This document shows, in pieces, positions 24,355 to 34,255 of a DNA stretch of 64,000 nucleotides; the stretch's first letter is position 1; each line of letters opens with the position of its first letter. The notes under the pieces are model-generated. The model did not search any database, was not told the DNA's origin, and was given only the letters and a program-made list of their open reading frames with translations. The stretch comes from CAWCDJ01 sp963794265 (lineage in GTDB: Bacteria; Acidobacteriota; Terriglobia; Bryobacterales; Bryobacteraceae), in NCBI GenBank assembly GCA_963794265.1, contig CAWCDJ010000003.1:1488001-1552000 (forward strand). Direction: 5' to 3'. The translations under genes and the position numbers were made by a program.

Positions 24355-25437
24355 TCAGAAAGCACGCGCGTACTGCCGCGGCGCCTGCGGCTCCGCGCCC
24401 AACTCCCGGGCCGCGTGCAGCGGAAAATAGGGATCCCGGAGAAATTCGCGCGCCAGCAGCACCAGGTCGGCACAGGCCCCGCGCACGATCTCATCCGCCT
24501 GGCGCGCGCCCGTAATCAGGCCCACCGCGGCGGTCGCCACGCCCGCCTCGCGCCGGATGCGCTCCGCGAACGGGACCTGGTATCCCGGCGATACCGGGAT
24601 CTTCTGCTGCATCACCAGGCCGCCCGAAGAGCAATCCACCAGGTCCACGCCCAGCGCTTTCACGCGCCGCGACAGTTCCACCGATTCGTCGATGCTCCAG
24701 CCGCCCTCCGCCCAATCCGTCGCCGAGATTCGCAGGAAGAGCGGCAACTCTTTCGGCCATTGGGCGCGCACCGCACGGGTCACTTCGAGCGCCAGCCGGA
24801 TGCGATTTTCGAAACTACCGCCGTAATCATCCTTCCGGAAGTTGCTCAGAGGCGAAAGGAACTCGTGAATCAGGTAGCCGTGCGCGGCGTGAATCTCCAC
24901 CACCTGGAATCCCGCTTCGAGCGAGCGGCGGGCGCCCGCCGCGAAGGCGTCGATCACGTTCGCGATTTCCGCGCGGGACAACTCGGCCGGCGGCGGATCC
25001 GCGTCGCGGAACGGCACCGGACTCGGTGCGACGGGCTCCCACCCGCCGTCTGCCACCGGAATCGTGCCACCTCCCTCCCAGGGCGGACGCGTGCCGGCCT
25101 TGCGCCCGGCGTGCGCCAACTGGATTCCCGCGGCGGCTCCCTGCCCGCGGATGAACCGGGTGATGCGCGAGAGGAACGCTACGTGCTCCTCTTTCCAGAT
25201 ACCCTGGTCGGCCGGCGAAATCCGCCCGCGGGCTTCCACCGCCGTGGCTTCCATAATCACCAGGCCCGCGCCGCCTGACGCGCGGCTTCCCAGGTGGACC
25301 AGGTGCCAGTCGCCGGCGAATCCGTCTTCGCTCGAATACTGGCACATGGGCGAAACCGCGATCCGGTTGCGAAACTCGACCCCGCGAATCGACAGGGGCG
25401 TGAACAGAGGAGAGGTGCTGCCGTCTTTGCGATCCAT
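24355..25437 (-). CDS. NADH:flavin oxidoreductase, old yellow enzyme (YqjM type)
   Basis: A 360-residue FMN TIM barrel. The start LFTPLSIRGVEFRNRIAVSP, MCQYSSEDG with the Cys of the YqjM/NamA branch, IQLAHAGRK and the catalytic HAAHGYLIHEFLSP, then DDYGGSFENRIRL, are diagnostic. Members reduce activated C=C bonds such as enones and maleimides with NAD(P)H. It lies just 6 bases beyond the glycogen debranching gene and probably shares its transcript, though without a clear pathway link. Confidence 0.93.
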   Translation of the reverse strand: MDRKDGSTSPLFTPLSIRGVEFRNRIAVSPMCQYSSEDGFAGDWHLVHLGSRASGGAGLVIMEATAVEARGRISPADQGIWKEEHVAFLSRITRFIRGQGAAAGIQLAHAGRKAGTRPPWEGGGTIPVADGGWEPVAPSPVPFRDADPPPAELSRAEIANVIDAFAAGARRSLEAGFQVVEIHAAHGYLIHEFLSPLSNFRKDDYGGSFENRIRLALEVTRAVRAQWPKELPLFLRISATDWAEGGWSIDESVELSRRVKALGVDLVDCSSGGLVMQQKIPVSPGYQVPFAERIRREAGVATAAVGLITGARQADEIVRGACADLVLLAREFLRDPYFPLHAARELGAEPQAPRQYARAF

Positions 25438-25443
25438 CGACTA

Positions 25444-27486
25444 TTAGTATCGCAGCCCGGTCTTCAGCCAGCAGCGCAAAACTTCCGCGACGCTCCACGC
25501 CTGTGCAATACAACCGCGCGGCGTGTAAGGCGGCTCGGCATCGAAGACCTCGCTGATCGAACCTATGCATTGTTCCGTCAGATGAGGCACGAACGCTTCG
25601 AGCAGCTTGCGCGCAGCCAACACGTGTTCCGGGTTGAGCTTCAGGAACGCATCGATATACGGGCCGATCAGCCACGCCCACACGGTGCCCTGATGATAGG
25701 CCGCGTCGCGCGAGCGCAGATCGCCGTAATACTTCGGCTTGTAGTCGGGGTGCCCGGGCGCGAGCGACCGGAGGCCGGCCGGCGTCAGCAGCCTCTCCGT
25801 TACCACGTCCATCACCGGCTTCCACAGATGCCGGTCGAGAACCGGGTAATCGAGCGAGATCGCCAACACCTGGTTGGGACGGCAGGCGTCGTCGTCGCCT
25901 CCCCCTTCCGCATCCACCACGTCGTACAGGTAACCGGCGGCCTCATTCCAGAACCGGGCATTGAACGACTTATGGACGCGCGCGGCGGTTTCTTCCAGCC
26001 GGTGCGCGTCGGCTTCCCGTCCCTCTTCCCGCAGCCACGTATCGAGTAGCCGCAGCGCGTTGTACCACAGCGCATTGATCTCCACGGCCTTGCCGCGCCG
26101 CGGAGTCACGACCCAATCGCCCACTTTGGCATCCATCCACGTGAGCTGATAGCCTTCCTGGCCCTGGCGTAGCAGCCCGTCCTCGGGGTCCATCCCAATT
26201 CCGAAACACGTGCCGCGCATGTGGTGTTCGATGATATCCACCAGTTTCGGCAGCAGCAGCCGCAGCGTGGTGCGGTCGGAAGTGCAATCCACATACCGGC
26301 GGATGGCGTGAAAGTACCACAGCGTGGCATCGGCGGTGTGATACAGCCCCTGCGCGTTGCCCTCCGGAAACAAGTTGGGGATCAGCCCGTCGCGGATGTA
26401 CTGCGCGAAGGTGCGCAGAATCCAGCCGGCTTCATTGGTTCGCCCGGTGGCCAGGGTGAGGCCTTCCAGGCTGATCATGGTGTCGCGGCCCCAATCGGTG
26501 AACCAATGATACCCGGCGATCACGGTGCGGATCTCATCGCCCTGCGCCCGGGCGCGCGCCTCGTCTTCCAGGCGGCCGGCGGGAGTGATCAGAAACTGGT
26601 CGGCCGCCAGCGTCCATTCCGCTCCGGCGCCCTCCCGCAACTGCGGGGGAGCGGCCGCCAGGAGCAGGCGGCGCCGGTTCATTTCCGAACGAAACGCCAT
26701 TTCGGGAGTCAGGGCTTCGATGGTTTCCCATTTCTCGGTGGAGGCCATCAGGGTGGTGACCTGGCCTTCCGCCAAGTCCGACCGGAAATATCCCGGGCTC
26801 CACAAAGAGCCGTGCCACTCGTAGCCCCGGCTCCTCTCGGTCGGATACGGAATCGAGGCCGTCTTCTTGCGATCGAAAGTGAACGCCGAAGACGGGCCGT
26901 GGATCTGAAGCCGCAACGGCGGCAGTTCGTCATTCGTGGTAATTTCGAACTGGTCGTCGCGCGCCACCAACATGTATCTATGCGAATCGACGCTGCTGAC
27001 CGGGTCGTCGTGCGACCGGAAATGAATGGCCGGCCGCAACCCGAGCCGTAGAGTTCCACTTCCCGAAAGCAGGTGGTAGCTCACCCGCACGGTATTCTGG
27101 CGATACGTCATCAGGAGGCGCTTCTCCAGTACGAACCCGTCCACTTCATAGCGCCACACCGGCAGGCCCGCCTCCAGGCAAAATTCGGACAGGCGCAGGA
27201 TATGTTCCGGCGCAATCCCCGCGAGTTCCTGCGTGCCGATATAACACACCCGCCGGTCGGGCAGCCGCAGGCGCTCGGAAAGCGCGTTGAGCATCATCGT
27301 GCGGCCCAGAGGATTGGGCAGCGCGGCAATCAAAAGGCCATGGTAGCGGCGCGTGATATCGCCCCTCACGGTGCCGGATGCGTAACCGCCCAGGCCGTTG
27401 GTGACCAGCCACTCTTCCCGCAGGTGCGGGTCCGATTCGGGGTCGGGCAGGGCCCGTTGGGGCAACTTTCGGATCAGATCTGCCAT
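25444..27486 (-). CDS. Glycogen debranching enzyme (amylo-alpha-1,6-glucosidase)
   Basis: A 680-residue GH133-type enzyme that removes alpha-1,6 branch glucose. N-terminal bis-domain motif EEWLVTNGLGGYASGTVRGD, then the catalytic (alpha/alpha)6 region with YHWFTDWGRDTMISLEGL, LPNLFPEGN-like IPNLFPEGNAQGLY, ALWYNALRLL and YHQGTVWAWLIGPY. I start it at ATG 27486, where the family-like sequence begins, giving a 13-base overlap with treZ; the frame upstream of it is Arg-rich shadow. Part of the glgX-treZ-debranching block for turning glycogen into glucose and trehalose. Confidence 0.92.
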   Translation of the reverse strand: MADLIRKLPQRALPDPESDPHLREEWLVTNGLGGYASGTVRGDITRRYHGLLIAALPNPLGRTMMLNALSERLRLPDRRVCYIGTQELAGIAPEHILRLSEFCLEAGLPVWRYEVDGFVLEKRLLMTYRQNTVRVSYHLLSGSGTLRLGLRPAIHFRSHDDPVSSVDSHRYMLVARDDQFEITTNDELPPLRLQIHGPSSAFTFDRKKTASIPYPTERSRGYEWHGSLWSPGYFRSDLAEGQVTTLMASTEKWETIEALTPEMAFRSEMNRRRLLLAAAPPQLREGAGAEWTLAADQFLITPAGRLEDEARARAQGDEIRTVIAGYHWFTDWGRDTMISLEGLTLATGRTNEAGWILRTFAQYIRDGLIPNLFPEGNAQGLYHTADATLWYFHAIRRYVDCTSDRTTLRLLLPKLVDIIEHHMRGTCFGIGMDPEDGLLRQGQEGYQLTWMDAKVGDWVVTPRRGKAVEINALWYNALRLLDTWLREEGREADAHRLEETAARVHKSFNARFWNEAAGYLYDVVDAEGGGDDDACRPNQVLAISLDYPVLDRHLWKPVMDVVTERLLTPAGLRSLAPGHPDYKPKYYGDLRSRDAAYHQGTVWAWLIGPYIDAFLKLNPEHVLAARKLLEAFVPHLTEQCIGSISEVFDAEPPYTPRGCIAQAWSVAEVLRCWLKTGLRY

Positions 27487-29339
27487 TCCGCCTTCTCTTC
27501 CGCGGGCCGCAGTACGACGGCAGCGTGCGCCGGTATGCGCCATCCGCTTCCGCTTTCCACATCGCCGCTGCCGCTGCCGCCGTACAAAGGGTCTTCGCTC
27601 GACCATTGCACGGCCCAGATGCGCCCCGCGGGCGGAGCCAGCAGCGGCTCGGGAGCCGGATCGAGCGCCTGCTCGGGGCCCAGGTTGATCAACAGCAGCC
27701 GATCGTCCCCGCTCGCACCGAAGAAGCGCAGCACCAACGCCTCGGCACCGAGCACCGCGCCATCCACTCCGCCCGGCCGCTGCGCCCGAAATACCGGCTC
27801 CGCGCGCCGCATCCGCAGCAGGTCTTTGTGCAGCCGGTAGACGGCCGCGTGCGACGCCCGCTCCGCAAAATCCAGCTTCGACTGCCGGAACGTCGCGGGG
27901 TCCGCCGGGTCCGGGTGGAATGGCCGCATCTCCGGAGCGGCCAGGCTCGGAAATTGCGCCAAAAACTGGTACCGTCCCTCGCGTACCAACTCCCGCAGCT
28001 TGCCACGATTATCGGCGAAGAAATGGAAGAGGCTCGACGCAGCGAACTCCTGGCCCTGAAAGAGCAGCGGGGTCCACGGTCCCAGCAGCAGCAGCGCGGT
28101 GATGGCGCGGAAGCGGCCCGGGCTCGTCAGTGCGTGCAAACGCTGGCCGCGGCCCGCGTTGGCGATCTGGTCGTGGTTGTCGAGGTAGCCGACGAACTGC
28201 GCCGGACCGAGACCGGCCGCCGGAGTGCCGCGCCGCTTCACCTGCCAGCAACTGCGCTGCCCCTGATACAGGAAGCCGAATTTCGCCGCCGAAACGAGCT
28301 CCTGGGGCGTGCCGAGGTAATCGCTATAGTAGGCCTCGCGGCCGCCCGTGACGGACACCCGCGCGCTGTGATGAAAATCGTCGTTCCATACCGCATCGAG
28401 GCCGTACCCGCCCTGTTCGCGCGGGCGGACCAGGATGGCGCGCTGCCGCTCGTCCTCGGCCAGCACGATGACCTTCCGCCGGCCTGCCGCCACGCGCACG
28501 CGCCCCGTCAGCTCTTCCAGAATGTTCACCGGCGAACTGTCGAAGATCTGCTGCGCCGCATCCAGCCGCAACCCGTCGAGGTGGTATTCCTGTGCCCAAA
28601 ACGCGGCGTTCGTGCTCACCAGTTCGCGTACCGCCTCCGAACCCGGTCCATCGTAGTTGATGGCCTTACCCCATTCGTTCTCGTAGCGGGCAGTGAAGTA
28701 ATCCGCGGAATACTGTTCCAGGTAATTGCCGTCCGGTCCCAGGTGGTTGTAGACCACATCCAGAATCACGGCGATGCGGTGGGCGTGGGCATCGTCGACG
28801 AAACGACGGAAATCGTCCGGACACCCATACACCGCTACCGGCGCGAAGAGGCCCACCCCGTCGTAGCCCCAATTGAACCGGCCGGGAAAATCCGCTACCG
28901 GCATGACCTCCACCGCGTTGATCCCCACCTCGGCCAATTCGCGGAACTCCCGCCGCGCGGCGTCCCAGGTACCCTCGCGCGTGAAGGTGCCGATGTGGAT
29001 TTCGGAAATCACCAATCCCGCGAGTTCCGGCCCCCGCCAGTCGTGGTCGGTCCAAGGAAAGCCCGATGGATCGACCACTTCGGACGGTCCGTGCGGCCCC
29101 TCCGGCTGGTAGCGCGAAGCCGGGTCGGGGAATGAGTCGCCGCCGTCCAGCCGGAACCGGTAGCGCATCCCCTCGCGCGCCCCCGGAACGAGTCCGGAAA
29201 AGTATCCCCCTTCCTCCGCCCGCAAGGCAAACACGCCTTCCGTGAGAACCTCCACGGACCCGCGCCGCGGCGCCCAAACCCGGAAGTGCACGCCTTCGCC
29301 CGGAATCACCTCCGCCCCAACCGGGAAACGCCGCTTCAT
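27474..29339 (-). CDS. treZ: Malto-oligosyltrehalose trehalohydrolase
   Basis: A 621-residue GH13 enzyme that releases trehalose from malto-oligosyltrehalose. An N-terminal beta domain (HFRVWAPRRGSVEVL) precedes the barrel with DVVYNHLGPDGNYL, GLRLDAAQQIFD (catalytic Asp), VIVLAEDERQ (catalytic Glu) and VGYLDNHDQIANAGRG. It follows glgX without a gap and overlaps the debranching gene by 13 bases. treY, the partner enzyme, is not in the window. Confidence 0.93.
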   Translation of the reverse strand: MKRRFPVGAEVIPGEGVHFRVWAPRRGSVEVLTEGVFALRAEEGGYFSGLVPGAREGMRYRFRLDGGDSFPDPASRYQPEGPHGPSEVVDPSGFPWTDHDWRGPELAGLVISEIHIGTFTREGTWDAARREFRELAEVGINAVEVMPVADFPGRFNWGYDGVGLFAPVAVYGCPDDFRRFVDDAHAHRIAVILDVVYNHLGPDGNYLEQYSADYFTARYENEWGKAINYDGPGSEAVRELVSTNAAFWAQEYHLDGLRLDAAQQIFDSSPVNILEELTGRVRVAAGRRKVIVLAEDERQRAILVRPREQGGYGLDAVWNDDFHHSARVSVTGGREAYYSDYLGTPQELVSAAKFGFLYQGQRSCWQVKRRGTPAAGLGPAQFVGYLDNHDQIANAGRGQRLHALTSPGRFRAITALLLLGPWTPLLFQGQEFAASSLFHFFADNRGKLRELVREGRYQFLAQFPSLAAPEMRPFHPDPADPATFRQSKLDFAERASHAAVYRLHKDLLRMRRAEPVFRAQRPGGVDGAVLGAEALVLRFFGASGDDRLLLINLGPEQALDPAPEPLLAPPAGRIWAVQWSSEDPLYGGSGSGDVESGSGWRIPAHAAVVLRPAEEKAEWQI

Positions 29340-31493
29340 TTAATCGGTGATCTCCCGCAGCAGCGCCGTGCTTCGGGAGACCAGTTCGTAAGGCTTGCCC
29401 GCCTGCACGATCAGCTTCTCCTTGCTTTCCGGAGATGCCGAGCTGATCAGCACCTCCCATGCCCTTCCCGGATGCGGCGGCATGTAGAACTGAATCGGCT
29501 CGTGGTGCGGATTCAGAAGAATGAGGAACGTATCGTCACGGATCGGTTCGCCAACACCGTTGACATCGTCGAGCGTCCGCCCGTTGAGCCTCAAGCCGAT
29601 GCAGCGCACCCAGCCCGCGTTCCACTCCTCCGGGGTCATCTCTTCGCCGTCAGGGCGCAGCCACTCGATATCCTTCTCGCGCTTTCCGTCCACTTTCCGC
29701 TTCGATTTTCCGGGGTGAATCGTGCGGTCCTGGAAGAATTTCCGGCGATGCAGGTTGGGGTGGTCGCGCCGGATCTCGACCAGTCGCCTGGTGAACTCGA
29801 GCAGCGATTGCTTGCGTTCGTCCAGGTTCCAGTCGAACCAGCTCAGCGGATTATCCTGTGCGTAGGCGTTGTTGTTGCCCGATTGCGTGCGGCTGATCTC
29901 GTCGCCGCCGCAGATCATCGGCACGCCCTGCGAGCACAGCAGCGTCAACAGGAAGTTCCGCTTCTGGCGCTCCCTGGTTTCGAGGATCTCCGGATCGTCG
30001 GTCTCGCCCTCGGCGCCGTAATTGGAGGAATAGTTCTGGTCGGTTCCGTCGTGGTTGTTCTCGCCGTTCCGCTCGTTGTGCTTGTTCTCGTAGCTGACGA
30101 GGTCGTTGAGCGTGAACCCGTCGTGCGCGGTAACGAAATTCACGCTCGCCGTGGGATGCCTTCCGTCCCGCTGGTAGAGATCGCTCGATCCGGTGAGCCG
30201 GTACCCCAGTTCCGCCAGTTGTCCGTCGTCGCCCTTCCAGTAGCGGCGGACCACGTCGCGGTAACGCCCGTTCCACTCCGCCCACAAAGGCGGAAATTCT
30301 CCCACCTGGTAGCCGCCCGGACCGACGTCCCAGGGCTCGGCGATCAGCTTGACTTGTGAAATCACGGGGTCCTGGTTGATGATGTCGAAAAACGCCGAGA
30401 GGCGGTCGACGGCGTGCAGTTCGCGCGCCAGCGCGGCGGCCAGGTCGAAGCGGAATCCATCCACGTGCATCTCCTGGATCCAGTAGCGCAGGCTGTCCAT
30501 AATCAGCTTGAGCACCTGCGGGTGCCGCACGTTCAGCGTGTTTCCCGTTCCCGTGTAATCCATGTAGTACCGGGGCTTGCCGTCCACCAGGCGGTAATAC
30601 GTGGAGTTGTCGATGCCCCGGAAGCTCAGGGTGGGCCCCAACTGGTTGCCTTCGGCTGTATGGTTGTAGACCACGTCCAGGATGACTTCGATGCCCGCGC
30701 GATGCAGGGACTTCACCATCGCCTTGAATTCGCCGATCTGTTCGCCCCGGTCTCCGGAGGCGCTGTATCGCGATTCGGGCGCGAAGAAATTGATGGAATT
30801 GTAACCCCAGTAGTTCCGCAATCCGCGGTTCAGCAGACCCTTGTCGTCCACGAACTCGTGCACCGGCATGAGTTCCACCGCGGTGATCCCCAGTTTCTTC
30901 AGGTACTCGGTGGCCACCGGGTGGGCCAGCCCGGCATAGGTACCGCGCAGTTCCTGCGGGATCTCGGGATGATTCGCCGTAAAGCCTTTGACGTGGAGCT
31001 CATAAACGATCGTGTCGTTCAGTTGCGTCAGCGGCGGACGGTCGTTCTCCCAGTCGAAATGCGTACTGGCGACGACGCTCTTCGGGACACCCCAGAAATC
31101 GTCGTTTCCGTCGCAGGAGAGATCCGCCTCCGGGGAATCGAGCTGGTAACCGAACACCGGAGCATCCCAATTGAGCGCGCCCGCGAGCGCTTTGGCGTAC
31201 GGGTCGATCAGCAGCTTGGCTGGGTTGAACCGCTCGCCCCGCTCGGGCTCGTACGGCCCGTGCACCCGGTACCCGTACAATTGCCCGGGCTTGATTCCAG
31301 GAAGATAGCAGTGCCAGACGTGTCCGGTCGACTCGCGGATGTTCACGACCTCAAATTCCATGGAATCCACGTCCTCGAAGAGGCAGAGTTCCACGGCGGT
31401 GGCTTTCTCGGAGTACAACGCGAAGCTGACGCCCATTCCGTCCCATGTGGCGCCTTGCGGATAGGGCTTCCCAGGCAATATTGTCCGAGGCAT
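29340..31493 (-). CDS. glgX: Glycogen debranching protein GlgX (isoamylase)
   Basis: A 717-residue GH13_11 enzyme hydrolysing alpha-1,6 links in glycogen. Motifs: an N-terminal CBM48 with LPGKPYPQGATWDGMGV, then VILDVVYNHTAEG, GFRFDLAAALARE (catalytic Asp), KLIAEPWDVG (Glu) and FVTAHDGFTLNDLVSY. MPRTILPG at 31493 is taken as start because it matches the usual N-terminus; the frame is open 12 codons further. The TTG/ATG of treZ begins at the next base after its stop. Likely works with the other two enzymes on storage glucan. Confidence 0.94.
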   Translation of the reverse strand: MPRTILPGKPYPQGATWDGMGVSFALYSEKATAVELCLFEDVDSMEFEVVNIRESTGHVWHCYLPGIKPGQLYGYRVHGPYEPERGERFNPAKLLIDPYAKALAGALNWDAPVFGYQLDSPEADLSCDGNDDFWGVPKSVVASTHFDWENDRPPLTQLNDTIVYELHVKGFTANHPEIPQELRGTYAGLAHPVATEYLKKLGITAVELMPVHEFVDDKGLLNRGLRNYWGYNSINFFAPESRYSASGDRGEQIGEFKAMVKSLHRAGIEVILDVVYNHTAEGNQLGPTLSFRGIDNSTYYRLVDGKPRYYMDYTGTGNTLNVRHPQVLKLIMDSLRYWIQEMHVDGFRFDLAAALARELHAVDRLSAFFDIINQDPVISQVKLIAEPWDVGPGGYQVGEFPPLWAEWNGRYRDVVRRYWKGDDGQLAELGYRLTGSSDLYQRDGRHPTASVNFVTAHDGFTLNDLVSYENKHNERNGENNHDGTDQNYSSNYGAEGETDDPEILETRERQKRNFLLTLLCSQGVPMICGGDEISRTQSGNNNAYAQDNPLSWFDWNLDERKQSLLEFTRRLVEIRRDHPNLHRRKFFQDRTIHPGKSKRKVDGKREKDIEWLRPDGEEMTPEEWNAGWVRCIGLRLNGRTLDDVNGVGEPIRDDTFLILLNPHHEPIQFYMPPHPGRAWEVLISSASPESKEKLIVQAGKPYELVSRSTALLREITD

Positions 31494-31604
31494 TGTCCCG
31501 ATCCTACGGCTTAGCACGCGGATTTCCAAGGTAGGCGGCGGACGGAACGTGCGGAAGTTCGCACGAAAAGTTACACGCGTTTAGAAGATCGTCCCCAAAC
31601 ACGC

Positions 31605-31659
31605 AAAAACGCGGAAGGATAGGTAGGAACTATCTGCGGTTCCCCATCGCCTTCCGCGT
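31605..31659 (-). terminator. Rho-independent terminator of glutamine synthetase
   Basis: ACGCGGAAGG and CCTTCCGCGT (31650-31659 and 31609-31618) form a 10-bp stem with a 31-base loop, followed on the minus strand by TTTTT. It lies 38 bases past the glutamine synthetase stop. Confidence 0.85.
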
Positions 31660-31696
31660 GAAAAGTGAATTTACTGCGCTGTCCAGCCGGTCAGAT

Positions 31697-33124
31697 CTAG
31701 AACATATTCCAGAGGTACTGATTGTAGACTTCGTGGTGGTACTGTACTTCCGGCGCTTTGACGAAGGTTCCGAGCGCCCGCGGGCAGCGGTCGGCGGAAG
31801 CCTGCTTCAGGTCCGCATAGCGGCCCTTCACATCGTCGCCCAGCAGCTTGGTGGTCCATTCCGCGGCGCGGAAATTGGCCATCGCATCGTAAATGTTGTC
31901 AGGCAGGAAACGATCGGCGGACCGCAGGTTCTTCACCTTCGCAATTTCGCCCTCGATGCCCGTCTTGAACACCGACAGCATCACCATGTAGGGGTTGGCG
32001 TCCGGAGCCACGGAGCGAACTTCCAGGCGCGCGCTGCGTTCGTTGCCGATCGGAATGCGCACCATTGCGCCGCGGTCCACGGCCGACGCTTTGAGTTGAT
32101 TGGGCGCCTCGAAGTGCGGGTCGAGCCGCCGGTAAGCATTCACGCTGGCGTTCAGAAGAACGCAGATGTCATTGCCGTGGGTCAGAATACGATCCACGAA
32201 TTGCCAGGCGAACTTGCTCATCTTCTCTTCGCCGTTCGGGTCCCAGAAAATGTTCTTCCCGTTCTTGCTGATGGAGACGTTGGTGTGCATCCCGCTGCCA
32301 TTGACGCCCACCACCGGCTTGGGCAGGAAACTGGCCGTGAACCCCATCCTGGTAGCCACCTGGCGGCAGATCAGTTTGTAGAGCTGGATCTGGTCGGCCG
32401 CGGCCACCACGTCGGCGTAACTGTAGTTGATCTCGAACTGCGCCGGCGCGACTTCCGGGTGGTCCTTCTCGTTCTGGAAGCCCATGGCGCGCTGCACTTC
32501 GGCCGTGGTGTCGATGAACTGCCGCAGCGGGTCGCCCGGCAGCGAGTGGTAGTAGCCGCCCGTGCTGACGTATTCGAACTTGCCGGTCTCATGATAGCGG
32601 CGCTCGGCATCCGCGCCGTTAAAAAGGAAGCCTTCGATTTCGTTGGCCGCGTTCAGGGTGTAGCCCTTGGTGTCGTACAACTGTTGCGCGAAGCCTTTCA
32701 GCACGCCGCGAATATCCCCGGAGTACGGAGTCCCGTCCTTGTCGATGACTTCGCCGAACACCAGCACCTTGCCCGCTCCGAAGACATCGGCCGGACCCCA
32801 GTAGAACGCGCTCCAATCCATGTGCAGGCGGAGATCGCTTTCGCGCTGCGCCGTGAAACCGCGAATCGAGGAGCCGTCGAACGTCAGGTTGTCATAGCTC
32901 TTCAGCAGAAACTTCTTATCGTAGTCGAGCATGTGCAACCGGCCTTCGAGGTCGCTGAACAGAACCGTGACGGCCTTGATGCGCTTCTCATCGGCCAGGT
33001 ACCTCAGCCGCTCTTCCCGGATCTGGTGCATAGGAACGCGGTCCTTCCGCTGCTCCTTAGCCTGGAGATTCAGCTCCTCCAGTTCGACATAAGAAAGGCG
33101 TAGAAAATCTTGCAAGTCGTTCAA
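31697..33124 (-). CDS. glnA: Glutamine synthetase, type I-like
   Basis: Makes glutamine from glutamate, ammonia and ATP. A 475-residue protein from the TTG at 33124, which has AGGAGA eight bases upstream and begins the family-like region; an ATG further up (33205) adds a 27-residue Ser/Arg-rich tail. Visible motifs: FDGSSIRGF, the ANEIEGFLF metal site, VNGSGMHTNVSI (ATP/glutamate site) and NERSARLEVR. No adenylylation-type Tyr region (NLYDLP) is seen; the segment near the C-terminus reads RFLPDNIYDA. Single gene ending at a strong terminator. Confidence 0.93.
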   Translation of the reverse strand: MNDLQDFLRLSYVELEELNLQAKEQRKDRVPMHQIREERLRYLADEKRIKAVTVLFSDLEGRLHMLDYDKKFLLKSYDNLTFDGSSIRGFTAQRESDLRLHMDWSAFYWGPADVFGAGKVLVFGEVIDKDGTPYSGDIRGVLKGFAQQLYDTKGYTLNAANEIEGFLFNGADAERRYHETGKFEYVSTGGYYHSLPGDPLRQFIDTTAEVQRAMGFQNEKDHPEVAPAQFEINYSYADVVAAADQIQLYKLICRQVATRMGFTASFLPKPVVGVNGSGMHTNVSISKNGKNIFWDPNGEEKMSKFAWQFVDRILTHGNDICVLLNASVNAYRRLDPHFEAPNQLKASAVDRGAMVRIPIGNERSARLEVRSVAPDANPYMVMLSVFKTGIEGEIAKVKNLRSADRFLPDNIYDAMANFRAAEWTTKLLGDDVKGRYADLKQASADRCPRALGTFVKAPEVQYHHEVYNQYLWNMF

Positions 33125-33295
33125 GGTTGCATCTCCTGAAATGTCTTGAGCGGAAGATGCCGGGGAACCCGGCGAACGGCGTTTCCGCGGAGCGATCAAT
33201 ACCATTTTCGACGGCGGACTGTGCGCGAAGCAACGGTTTTGCCGATAGATTGTCTTTATGAGGGCACTTTGAGAAATTGATCGAACTCCGAAAAG

Positions 33296-34255
33296 CTACT
33301 TCCGCCCGGGAGGGGCGCTGGCCAGTTCGATCTCCGCCGCCAGAACTTTGCGCCGCTGCTCGGGGGTCGCCGTCAGGTAACGCTGCTTTCCCGCGGGCGA
33401 CTCGGTGAAGTGCGTGATGGCGTCGTCATCCACCGAGATCGTACCCGGCGCCGACAGCCCGAAATATCCCGCGTCCGGACGCACGGCATAGAGCGTCGCC
33501 GTCAGGTCCCAGGTCGGACGGTCGTAGGGCATCTTCATGTACCGCCGGTAGGCGTCCGCGATCGGATGGTGCGGCACGTAGCTGTAATCGTGCTCGATGC
33601 TCGACGCGGGATACAGAATGGAAAGCCCCACCTCGAAGCCGCTGGCCACGATGGGCGTGGGCCATCCGGCAAAAAGCTCCTTTGCCGAGGCCACGTCGGA
33701 GTACACGTTGAATTCCTTCTTGCCCGCCGGAAACGCTCCGGCCATGACCACCAGCAGCCTGACCTTGCGCTCGATCAGCGCGCGGTCGCTGCGCAGCAGG
33801 CGGGCCAGGTTGCTGCTGAACCCCACCTGCACGATCACCACCGAGTGGTCCTTCTCCTCGCGCAGCACGCGGCGGAGCAGCGCCACCGCATCCGCAGCGT
33901 CGCGCTGGTCTTTGAGCTTGTGCGGGTAGAAGCCGGATTCGACTGGTCCCTCAATCATCGGCGAATCTTTGCCCGGAGGCGTTCCCTGGGGAATCACTCC
34001 GATCGGTATTCCGGGCCTGCCGTAGAACGTGTTGACAAGGTCGATATACGGCGCCGCGAAATGGCAATCCTTGGTGATGGTCACGGCCAGCAGTCTGGCC
34101 TCGCCCAGGCTCTCCATCCGGTGAATCATCGCCAGCGCCAGCGCGTCGTCGACGTCGTTTCCGATATCCGTGTCGAAGATCAGCCGCACCGGTTCCGCAG
34201 CATACGCGAAACCGCAGCAGAGCAAAGCGAGAAGTGCCGCCTGACGCATGGTCAT
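33296..34255 (-). CDS. Exported inosine/uridine-preferring nucleoside hydrolase
   Basis: A 319-residue enzyme hydrolysing nucleosides to base and ribose. It has a signal peptide (MTMRQAALLALLCCGFAYAA) and then the calcium-binding motif FDTDIGNDVDDALAL, with catalytic Asp residues. Later VTITKDC and the C-terminal ISVDDDAITHF fit the family. Start at 34255 overlaps the atpC stop by 4 bases (ATGA), so it is translated from the tail of the ATP synthase operon, an unusual pairing. Likely periplasmic nucleoside scavenging. Confidence 0.88.
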   Translation of the reverse strand: MTMRQAALLALLCCGFAYAAEPVRLIFDTDIGNDVDDALALAMIHRMESLGEARLLAVTITKDCHFAAPYIDLVNTFYGRPGIPIGVIPQGTPPGKDSPMIEGPVESGFYPHKLKDQRDAADAVALLRRVLREEKDHSVVIVQVGFSSNLARLLRSDRALIERKVRLLVVMAGAFPAGKKEFNVYSDVASAKELFAGWPTPIVASGFEVGLSILYPASSIEHDYSYVPHHPIADAYRRYMKMPYDRPTWDLTATLYAVRPDAGYFGLSAPGTISVDDDAITHFTESPAGKQRYLTATPEQRRKVLAAEIELASAPPGRK